A DNA stretch of 5,191 nucleotides. Source: Archaeoglobales archaeon. GTDB lineage: Archaea; Halobacteriota; Archaeoglobi; Archaeoglobales; Archaeoglobaceae. The notes beneath the pieces are model-generated. The model saw only the letters and a list, made by a program, of their open reading frames with translations, did not search any database and had not been told where the DNA came from. The first letter of the stretch is position 1; each line of letters begins with the position of its first letter. Shown here one piece after another: positions 1 to 5,191 of this stretch. Location: contig QMZF01000104.1 of NCBI GenBank assembly GCA_003663055.1, forward strand, positions 1 to 5,191, in the 5' to 3' direction. A program made the position numbers and the translations under genes.

Positions 1-1
1 A

Positions 2-268
2 GATACGGTATTGAAGATAGAAACCGGGGGTCACGCCAGCTATCTCACGCAGGACTGCACCGTCTGTCACAAACCGCACACATTCATTGTGGCAGCGTCA
101 GCGGTAACACCCACTTCAACAACACCTGTTCCAACAGCAACAACACCAACAGCAACGCCGACAGCAACGCCAACTGCTACTCCGACACCGACGCCCGGGT
201 TTGAGGTATTGTCTGCAGTTGTTGGAGTTGGTGTGGCAACCATGATGTACATGATGCGAAGGAGGTAA
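2..268 (+). CDS. C-terminal end of a cell-surface c-type cytochrome with PGF-CTERM-like anchor (partial)
   Basis: The reading frame is open from base 2, so the gene begins before the window; the in-frame TTG at 11 is probably an internal Leu rather than a start. The visible 88 residues contain one haem c attachment motif, CTVCH (bases 56-70), with another His just after it (KPH). Next comes a Thr/Pro/Ala-rich stalk of about 30 residues. The end is a PGF tripeptide (194-202), a hydrophobic helix and a terminal MMRRR. PGF plus helix plus arginines is the PGF-CTERM pattern processed by archaeosortase A, with a glycosylatable stalk before it. The inferred product is a secreted, surface-anchored cytochrome, possibly multihaem and involved in extracellular electron transfer. 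Only one haem site is visible, so the haem number is unknown. Haem attachment would need the Ccm proteins encoded about 570 bases downstream. A poorer alternative is an unrelated surface protein with a chance CxxCH. Confidence 0.78.
   Translation, partial: DTVLKIETGGHASYLTQDCTVCHKPHTFIVAASAVTPTSTTPVPTATTPTATPTATPTATPTPTPGFEVLSAVVGVGVATMMYMMRRR
107..196 (+). repeat. Degenerate triplet repeat encoding the Thr/Pro/Ala stalk
   Basis: The DNA is a run of ACN, CCN and GCN codons that reads as repeated Thr-Pro-Thr-Ala units. The third positions vary (aca/acg/act/acc), so selection appears to act on the protein rather than on an exact DNA repeat. It forms the extracellular spacer between the haem domain and the membrane anchor, and its length is likely to vary between strains. 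Confidence 0.7.
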
Positions 269-299
269 ATTCCTTCGTTTAATTTTATTTTTTATTTTT
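257..299 (+). terminator. Hairpin plus T-rich tract after the cytochrome gene
   Basis: CGAAGGA (257-263) can pair with TCCTTCG (271-277) as a 7-bp stem with a 7-base loop that contains the stop codon. A T-rich tract with runs of four to six T follows at 278-299. Archaeal termination relies mainly on T-rich tracts, so this is a reasonable terminator for the upstream gene. It would separate that gene from ccmEF. No transcript data are available. Confidence 0.5.
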
Positions 300-575
300 C
301 TATCCCGTTCATATCTATCGTAACAGTTTTTCGTCTTCCTTATCAGTGGAATGGCATCTATACTATCGCCTTGATTCTTTCTAAGCTTACTTGCATGTAT
401 TATCTGACCAATATCAGCAGCTATTGAGTTTTTGGTATAGCTCTTTCTTCCACGCTTCTTTTACTTCTTCAGTTTTCAGTTTCTTTGCATAGTAGGTGGA
501 TGCGTAGCTTGAACTGTGCACGTAGTTCATCTTCTGGAATGGGAAGAAGGAAGAGAGATGATTACATTTATCGCC
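292..575 (-). pseudogene. Broken unrecognised reading frame (three pieces in different frames)
   Basis: Read on the minus strand, an open frame enters after a TAG at 578-576. It contains an ATG at 530-528 followed by NYVHSSSYASTYYAKKL, then a charged helix-like stretch ending KELYQKLNS. The frame stops there, but a second frame continues with IAADIGQIIHASKLRKNQGD and SIDAIPLIRKT. A third frame supplies a possible end, VTIDMNGIEK, with TAA at 294-292. Joined, the pieces would give about 95 residues with protein-like composition, which suggests a gene fragment broken by two small indels. I do not recognise the family and assign no function. It lies antisense and tail-first to the cytochrome gene, and its 5' side nearly meets the RloB-like remnant. 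The alternative is that the open stretches are chance. Confidence 0.35.
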
Positions 576-585
576 CTATCTAAGT

Positions 586-771
586 ATGTGGAAACTTGGA
601 ACTGTTGATTCAATATCAAGAGAGGCGGTAAGAAAGACCTAAAAAAGGAAATCAAGCCACGGTCAGGAAACAGTGGCGTTATATAGGCGAGGGAAAGAAG
701 ACAGAGGAAAATTATGCGAATTCATGAAGAATGTTGCAGAAAATATCCTTGAGGGAGTTAAGGTTGGATAG
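586..771 (+). pseudogene. RloB-like protein remnant (frameshifted N-terminal part)
   Basis: In the frame running from 632, the residues are basic and lead into WRYIGEGKKTEENY (674-715). The frame then hits TGA at 725, but the +2 frame continues from 718 as EFMKNVAENILEGVKV up to TAG at 769. A single lost base near 716 would restore one protein. The E-G-x-x-T-E-x-x-Y(F) signature after a short beta strand is the N-terminal hallmark I know from RloB-like proteins, which occur in type I restriction loci, and from the related phage-exclusion protein AbiLii. An ATG at 586 opens another frame that stops at 640-642, so the start is also broken. Full-length relatives are around 200 residues, so this is a short decayed fragment and is not expected to work. 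Assignment rests on one motif and the spacing around it. Confidence 0.42.
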
Positions 772-802
772 CCCTACAACCACGGATGCAAGTCCGATCA
801 GA

Positions 803-816
803 TAACACTTAAATAG
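803..816 (+). promoter_or_regulatory. Putative archaeal TATA box for ccmEF
   Basis: CTTAAATAG (808-816), preceded by the purine/A-rich bases GATAACA, resembles an archaeal TATA box with a BRE-like upstream element. The box centre lies about 26 bases before the ccmE ATG at 838, which would put the transcription start at or next to the start codon. There is no clear Shine-Dalgarno sequence before that ATG, which fits a leaderless mRNA. This is inferred from spacing only. Confidence 0.4.
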
Positions 817-837
817 CATGATAAAACTCTCACGAGC

Positions 838-1236
838 ATGGAGAAGCTGAAAGTTGCACTTGGCATTCTAATAATCATTTTTGCAATCGCGATGGCATTC
901 TCGTTTAAGAGTGGTCTTTCCCCATACGTTACAGTAAGCTACGTTTTAGAAAAAGGAGAAGTGAGGAATGTTCAGGTTAACGGGACGATAGTTCCGAATT
1001 CAACCGTATATTTAGAAAACAATACGAGGATATTCGAGCTGACCGACGGTAAAGCAAAAATGAAAGTAATATATACGGGCATCCTTTCGAATTATCAGGA
1101 GGGGATTCCGGCAGTAGTGGTTGGGGATTACTACGACGGTTACTTCCATGCTAAGAAAGTCCTGCTAAAGTGTCCGAGCAAGTACGCTGCTATGGAGGAG
1201 AACTACTCCGGAAAGGTGGCCGGAAAGGTGAAATGA
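838..1236 (+). CDS. ccmE: Cytochrome c maturation haem chaperone CcmE, CxxxY archaeal type
   Basis: CcmE binds haem covalently outside the membrane and hands it to CcmF for attachment to apocytochrome CxxCH motifs. The 132-residue product has an uncleaved N-terminal membrane anchor (about residues 5-22). After it comes an OB-fold-type beta domain (about 30-110) with strands such as VRNVQVNGTIV and a conserved-looking GILSNYQEGIPAVVVGDY stretch, where bacterial CcmE has its P-(D/P)-x-F-R-E-G region. The haem site reads CPSKY, with Cys112 and Tyr116. Most bacterial CcmE proteins use HxxxY; the CxxxY form is known from archaea and some sulfate reducers that lack CcmH (system I*). The C-terminal tail is short and Lys-rich. 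The ATG at 838 is chosen because it gives the anchor immediately and fits the TATA spacing. The stop overlaps the ccmF start as ATGA, which indicates an operon with translational coupling. Confidence 0.9.
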   Translation: MEKLKVALGILIIIFAIAMAFSFKSGLSPYVTVSYVLEKGEVRNVQVNGTIVPNSTVYLENNTRIFELTDGKAKMKVIYTGILSNYQEGIPAVVVGDYYDGYFHAKKVLLKCPSKYAAMEENYSGKVAGKVK

Positions 1237-3112
1237 TGGATGTTGGTTATTTTTTCCTTGTAGTTTCTCTAGTTTTCTCAATTATCTCTTTTTTTACCCT
1301 TCTTCGGTGCGCTAGAGAAGACAATGGAAGACAGCATGGAAAGCTGCAAAATACACCACGGCTGTGTCAGCGATTTCCTACTTCGCTGCTCTGTTTATCC
1401 TTCTCTACTACTTCCTCGTAAGGGACTTCAGCGTTCAGTACGTTTTTGAATTCTCCGATGTTCATCTCTCCACGTTTTACACTATTAGTGCTCTCTGGGC
1501 AGGTAGACAGGGTTCTCTCCTGCTTTGGACATGTTATCTGTCAATATTCAACGTTTCGTTGTTCTTTAGCGTTAGAAAACACGGAGATAAGGTTGTCGCT
1601 CTTGCTCTCGCCATTTCAACCCTCGTTCTTCTATTCTTCAATGTTCTGCTTCTGACGTCTTCAAATCCCTTTGTTCGCTTTGATTTTAAGCCGCCAAATG
1701 GGATAGGTCTCAACCCTCTCCTCAGAACTTTGGAAATGGCGTTCCACCCGCCGACAATATTCATTGGTTATGCAGGCATGACGATCCCCTTCGCTTTAGC
1801 AGTTTCCGGCACTATCTTTGGTGAAGACTGGATAAGGCGCTCGAGAAAGTACTTGATAACTTCTTGGGTTTTTCTCAGCATCGGCATATTTTTGGGGGCG
1901 TGGTGGTCGTACAAAACCCTTGGCTGGGGCGGTTTTTGGGGCTGGGATCCGGTAGAAAACGCAAGCCTTCTGCCTTGGTTAACAGCTTCAGCCCTTATTC
2001 ACGGCATACTCGTGGAAGAGAGAAGGAAAGCCTTAAAACTTCTCAATTACATCCTTGCAATACTTACTTTCAACCTAGTTATCCTCGCAACATTCATAAC
2101 TAGGAGCGGAATCATAAGTTCTGTTCACGCGTTTGCGCAGAATCCCGAAGCGCATGCGTATCTAGGATTGATTACAATGGCAACCTTGATAGGAGTCATT
2201 GCTGCAGCCTACAGAAGAGACTGCTTTAACGGCAATCTTGAAGGTTTGAGGGAAAAGCTAGTCCTTGGAAACATCGTTGTGCTCCTCCTATCAATGGCCA
2301 CAGTTCTTCTTGGCACTTTAGCCCCGCTATTTATACCAAACGTTTCTGTGGACAAAAGCTACTACAACCGCCTGGAAATCCCCCTTGGAACTGCTTTAAT
2401 AATACTCCTCGGCGTTTGTGCAGCAGTCGACTGGCTTGGCAGAAGGGAAAGGTTTCTGGAGAAGAGCAAGAACTCGGCGTTAGCAGGAATTTTGGCAGGA
2501 GTAGCTGTTTACATTGCTTTCAAAACCGTAATCGCTTCGCTTGGAGTTGCAATATTCTTCTTCTCCCTTCTTAATCACATTCAGGATATGAAGGGTATTT
2601 TGTCAAACAGAAGAAAGTTAGGCGGTTACATTGCTCACATCGGAATGATATTCCTCTTTATCGGTGTGATGGGTGCTTGGATGTACGAGGAGAGCTACAA
2701 ACCGATCACGATTGAATATGGAAAAACTACAAAGGTCGGAGACTTTGAGCTTAGACTTGCTGGATTCGATGTCTTCGACGATGAGGAAAAGTTTACGATA
2801 GTCTCACACGTTGAAATCTATGAGAATGGGAGATTACAAGGCTTAGCACATCCTAAGCTGATATTCTATAAGCTGATGCGTAAAGATAGAGTTGTTTCTT
2901 CGGTAGAAATAATACCTCAACCCTTCAGAGATTTATATATAGCGATGGGTGGCGTTTCCAGGGATGGTAGCAAGGCTTACTATGAATTCTACGTAGTCCC
3001 GCTCATATCCTTTGTTTGGTTGGGCCCGCTCCTCATAATAGCTGGGGGTAGCATAGCCCTTTTACCACCACCCAAGAAAAGAAAAGCGGAACAACTACAC
3101 GTAGCTCCATAG
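1233..3112 (+). CDS. ccmF: Cytochrome c haem-lyase membrane subunit CcmF, frame broken near the N-terminus
   Basis: CcmF takes haem from CcmE and helps join it to apocytochrome c on the outer face of the membrane. It belongs to the haem-handling CcmF/CcmC/CcsA family. The main frame (1364-3112, 582 codons) carries the WWD signature WGGFWGWDPVENASLLPWL (codons 187-205 counted from the GTG at 1364) and four family-conserved His: 128 in FHPP, 213 in LIHG, 255 in SVHAF and 425 in AHIG. It also has many membrane helices, a C-terminal extracytoplasmic domain with RDLYIAMGG, a last helix, and a basic tail PPPKKRK. The first helix (MDVGYFFLVVSLVFSIISFF) and the loop SFFTLLRCARED are in the frame starting at 1233/1236, with GGTGA just upstream. 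The helix starting AVSAISYF is in the other frame. Restored length would be about 625 residues, normal for CcmF. GTG 1364 has no ribosome site and would drop helix 1, so it is unlikely to be the true start. The break is a sequence error, a recent mutation or recoding. Confidence 0.9.
1314..1363 (+). other. Position of the ccmF frame break
   Basis: The upstream ccmF frame runs MMDVGYFF...SFFTLLRCARED and then becomes meaningless, ending at TAA 1419-1421. The downstream frame is closed by TAG at 1313-1315 and then reads RRQWKTAWKAAKYTTAVSAI without interruption into the conserved CcmF body. A net change of one missing base (or two extra) between about 1314 and 1363 joins them. The distance from the RED aspartate to the conserved DFSV aspartate is about 35 codons, close to the spacing in bacterial CcmF. 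The segment is purine-rich with an imperfect repeat (gaagacaatg / gaagacagcatg). A T7 run lies shortly before, at 1289-1295, but a simple -1 slip there would run into TAG 1313. Confidence 0.75.
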
Positions 3113-3120
3113 GTACTCCG

Positions 3121-3138
3121 GTAAAACGCTGGTTTTAC
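3121..3138. other. Perfect inverted repeat just after ccmF
   Basis: GTAAAAC (3121-3127) and GTTTTAC (3132-3138) form a perfect 7-bp stem with a GCTG loop, 8 bases after the ccmF stop. No T-rich tract follows on the plus strand, so it is not a typical archaeal terminator. It may stabilise the 3' end of the ccmEF transcript, or it may be chance. Bases 3139-3303 hold no gene I can support. A short open minus-strand stretch reading KHAYDDRIVEWLKSLTPEYV (3198-3139) may be a further scrap of the neighbouring remnant. Confidence 0.4.
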
Positions 3139-3303
3139 GACGTATTCTGGTGTCAGACTCTTAAGCCATTCAACAATTCTGTCATCATAAGCATGCTTTC
3201 ACTCAAAGGAACGCTGATTCCATGGGAACGAAATCTTTCATGTGCAGGCAGCCCAGGAACCATTACTGATCTCTCCTTCTCACGTCCTCCAGAAACTTTG
3301 AAT

Positions 3304-3624
3304 TCAACCTTTTGCTTTATCTGCTAACCAGGAATCTGTCCACGACCTGAACAACACTCCTCTGGCATGGTACCGAACTTTCTCTTCATAAAATTCAGCT
3401 GGCTGCGCTTTTGAGAGAAAGCAGTATACGTGAAAGCTCGAACCGGTCAAGTATACAGCTATAGATTTAACAAGCTCATTGAATTCGTCATCTGTCTTCT
3501 TTTGGTTCCCCATCGCTTCAACTAGGAGTCTTGTAACTCCCAGAGATAGCTCAGCAGGCGTATTTGCTCTATCGATATCGATGAATATCCTTTCTATTGG
3601 TCTCCTTCCCCGTTTGTTGTGCCG
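3304..3624 (-). pseudogene. Fragment resembling an archaeo-eukaryotic primase / PrimPol catalytic domain
   Basis: A minus-strand frame is open for 106 codons, from just after a TGA at 3627-3625 down to TGA at 3306-3304. It begins without a start codon: the first ATG (3513) lies inside the domain. It reads ERIFIDIDRANTPAEL, with FIDID at 3585-3571, and about 45 residues later YLTGSSFHVYCFL, with TGSSFH at 3447-3430. A strand ending in D-x-D followed by a strand with (S/T)G-x-x-FH-V is the layout of motifs I (metal-binding Asp) and II (Ser/x/His nucleotide site) in the archaeo-eukaryotic primase superfamily. That superfamily includes PriS and the PrimPols of archaeal plasmids and viruses. Motif III is not recognisable. 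With no start and an early stop, I call it a remnant, possibly of an integrated replicon. The assignment is by motif only. Confidence 0.38.
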
Positions 3625-3694
3625 TCAAAATAAGAAAAAATAAATAACCAAGATACAACATCTGCAACCCACAAGCAATTAGACTACGTTAAAG

Positions 3695-3997
3695 CTACAA
3701 AAGTCTTTCGAAGGAACAAGAAAGATGTAGAGCTAAAAATATTGGCAGCTCTATCATACTTGGAACGAAATAACGCCAGACCTCACTCAAGTGATACTTA
3801 GCTCTAAGTTTCAGGAAGTCCTCGTTAACGTGGTCAAAGTCCTCAATCCAAGCTCGAGCTTTCGCTGTTTGGGAAAAATGGTATCTTGGCTTTCGGAACC
3901 ACGTTTTGCTCGCTATTTCCTTTTCCCTTAGAAAATTCCTTAGATGTGCAGCGATTTTACCATACAAGCTCAGAATGTCGATTTCACCAAACGGGTT
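3695..3997 (-). pseudogene. Unrecognised minus-strand reading frame, probably a gene fragment
   Basis: This frame is open from after a TAA at 4000-3998 to TAG at 3697-3695, 100 codons. There is no ATG near the beginning; the first usable start is TTG at 3967. It reads NPFGEIDILSLYGKIAAHL, then a basic stretch (KEIASKTWFRKPRYHF), then a charged helical part AKARAWIEDFDHVNEDFLKL and RAKYHLSEVWRYFVP. The last 20 residues turn hydrophobic and may be out of frame. The composition looks like real soluble protein up to about VWRYF. I do not recognise a family. It lies 30 bases beyond the pheT stop on the same strand, and upstream (in its own direction) of the primase-like fragment, so both could be parts of one decayed gene or cassette. 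A T-rich stretch follows it on the minus strand (about 3645-3627). Confidence 0.35.
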
Positions 3998-4027
3998 TTA
4001 TTGGGTACATGTTGGATTTGGCAAAAT

Positions 4028-5191
4028 TTAAAGAAGTTCACCAACATCAAAAAGCTCAGATAAATAGAGCTCAAAACCAACAACCGGCGTTGCGAGCTTA
4101 AAGTTCTCAAGAACCTCTGGATGGATTTCGCCAAAAACTCCAACCTTCTTGCCATCCACCACTATGTTTGCCCTCCTGCCCTCTATGAACGCCTCGTCTT
4201 CGCTTTCAACAGCTTTCCATTCAACATCGAGCTCTCGCATTACCGCCTGCACAACGCTCCTTATCTCAGCGAAGTTGGCCTTAGAATGGGTTGAGCACGC
4301 TGCGAGCCTCAATTCATTCTTCGTTCCAACCACAACGTCGCCAACTTCGAATATGCGCTGAGGCATCGCGTGATGGGTGTTTAAGGAGAGCAGTTCGAGA
4401 AGCTTTGGAAGTATGTCCGTTCTAACGATTGTGTGGTCTTCGGTCAGCGGGTGCATAAGGGGCGTATAATCCTTCCACGCTTCGCCCTTTCTGCGCATGT
4501 ACTCATATTGCGCCCTCTCGTTCGTCAGCGTGAATGTTATGACCTCTAAGTATCCAAGGCCCAGCATGATTTCCCTTGCTACCTCTCTCACCTCATTCCA
4601 GTTATGTGCTTGGCCAATTGTATTCGTTGCCGGATACTCTGGCTCAATTCTGTCGTAGCCGTAGCCTATGGCTATATCCTCTATGACATCCCACTCGTGC
4701 ATTATGTCGGCCCTATACGGTGGCACTAGCACTTCGATGCTTTCACCAATCTCGCCAACACCAAATCTCATTCTCTCGAGAGCAAGTCTTATTTCCTCGT
4801 TGCTTAACTCAAAGCCGAGGAGGGCAGAAATCTCCTTCTTTTTAACATTCATCTTCCTGCAGCTCAGGTCAGGCGTTGTGATAACTTTATTCGGATAAGC
4901 TATACTAACGCTCTCGATTATTCCGCCTCTGTCGGCAAGCATCGTTGCAAGAATGTTCAAAGCCTTGTCGACATTCTCGTCGAAGCCCGTTACGTCTATG
5001 AACAAGTCCGTTGTTGTCTCCTTAACTCTTGTCTTTTCTGCATTGATAATGGGCGGGAAAGAGATCGTCTCGCCCTTAGAATCGACAATCATGGGGTATA
5101 CGTTTTTGCCTTCTAGGATAAACCTGTACTCCTTCCCCTTCGGGTGTCTTTCGAGAATTTCTGCAACGGTCATCTCTTCGCTGAAGTCGAG
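4028..5191 (-). CDS. pheT: Phenylalanyl-tRNA synthetase beta subunit, archaeal type (N-terminus outside window)
   Basis: PheT pairs with the catalytic PheS chain in a cytoplasmic (alpha-beta)2 enzyme that charges tRNA-Phe. The frame stays open to the right edge (LDFSEE precedes the Met at 5173), so that Met is internal. About 387 residues are visible, out of roughly 550 in archaeal and eukaryotic-type PheT. Numbering from the Met at 5173, the end of the B3/B4 editing region appears as HPKGKEY (10-16), followed by SFPPIINAEKT (38-48) and LFIDVTGFD (57-65). The B5 domain runs about 108-178 with PPYRADIMHEWDVIEDIAIG, whose acidic residues match the family metal-site pattern, and ends YGYDRI. Then comes the non-catalytic class II synthetase-like domain (about 190-381) with NERAQYEYM, HPLTEDHTIVRTDILPKLL and FGEIHPEVL. 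The C-terminal anticodon-binding domain of bacterial PheT is absent, as expected for archaea. The gene converges on ccmF. No defect is visible. Confidence 0.95.
   Translation of the reverse strand, partial: LDFSEEMTVAEILERHPKGKEYRFILEGKNVYPMIVDSKGETISFPPIINAEKTRVKETTTDLFIDVTGFDENVDKALNILATMLADRGGIIESVSIAYPNKVITTPDLSCRKMNVKKKEISALLGFELSNEEIRLALERMRFGVGEIGESIEVLVPPYRADIMHEWDVIEDIAIGYGYDRIEPEYPATNTIGQAHNWNEVREVAREIMLGLGYLEVITFTLTNERAQYEYMRRKGEAWKDYTPLMHPLTEDHTIVRTDILPKLLELLSLNTHHAMPQRIFEVGDVVVGTKNELRLAACSTHSKANFAEIRSVVQAVMRELDVEWKAVESEDEAFIEGRRANIVVDGKKVGVFGEIHPEVLENFKLATPVVGFELYLSELFDVGELL

Noticed and set aside
67..252. Minus-strand ORF rich in Val-Gly-Val-Ala
   Set aside because: It is the antisense shadow of the Thr/Pro/Ala codon repeat of the cytochrome stalk.
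765..805. tRNA-like stretch around gatgcaagtccgatc before ccmE
   Set aside because: It slightly resembles a T-arm, but no acceptor, D-arm or anticodon stem can be paired around it.
269..837. Insertion sequence or CRISPR array in the left spacer
   Set aside because: I see no terminal inverted repeats, target duplications or regularly spaced repeats, only broken reading frames.
1364..1366. GTG 1364 as the real ccmF start
   Set aside because: There is no ribosome-binding site, the helix-2 frame continues in sense upstream to 1316, and helix 1 with a good start lies in the neighbouring frame.
1170..1421. Separate small gene starting at GTG 1170 and ending at 1421
   Set aside because: Its first 21 codons overlap ccmE out of frame, and its useful part is simply CcmF helix 1 from 1233 onward; the tail after about 1325 is out-of-frame CcmF sequence.
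4149..4898. Plus-strand ORFs opposite pheT, such as 4149-4361 and 4668-4898
   Set aside because: They are Ser/Thr-rich antisense shadows of a well-supported pheT frame.
5171..5173. ATG at 5173 as the pheT start
   Set aside because: The frame stays open to the window edge, and archaeal PheT has about 170 more residues before this conserved HPKGKEY region.

Overview
The window looks like chromosomal DNA of a cytochrome-rich euryarchaeon, most likely from Archaeoglobales (Ferroglobus or Geoglobus type), with a methane-metabolising relative as the alternative. Three things point this way. There is an archaeal-type phenylalanyl-tRNA synthetase beta chain. There is a cytochrome c maturation pair whose CcmE carries the archaeal Cys-x3-Tyr haem site. 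There is also a haem c-binding protein that ends in a Thr/Pro stalk and a PGF-CTERM-like anchor. This is inference from protein features; no taxonomic marker was searched.

Layout. Bases 2-268 (+) are the C-terminal end of a c-type cytochrome that runs off the left edge, followed by a hairpin plus T-rich terminator. Bases 269-837 hold no intact gene but do contain coding debris on both strands: an unrecognised broken reading frame on the minus strand (292-575) and a frameshifted RloB-like remnant on the plus strand (586-771). A TATA-like box at 808-816 then precedes ccmE (838-1236), which overlaps ccmF (1233-3112) by an ATGA junction. The ccmF frame is broken between about 1314 and 1363, so its first membrane helix lies in a different frame from the rest. 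Bases 3113-4027 hold more minus-strand debris: a fragment resembling an archaeo-eukaryotic primase/PrimPol (3304-3624) and an unidentified ORF (3695-3997). From 4028 to the right edge the minus strand encodes pheT, whose N-terminal part lies outside the window.

How the genes fit together. CcmE (haem chaperone) and CcmF (haem-cytochrome ligation) would attach haem to CxxCH proteins such as the one at the left edge, outside the membrane. pheT is an unrelated housekeeping gene that converges on ccmF. The debris on both sides of ccmEF suggests past insertion and decay of accessory (defence or replicon-type) genes at this site. The most notable points are the CxxxY CcmE, the ccmF frame break, and the two recognisable remnants. 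I found no intact undescribed system.
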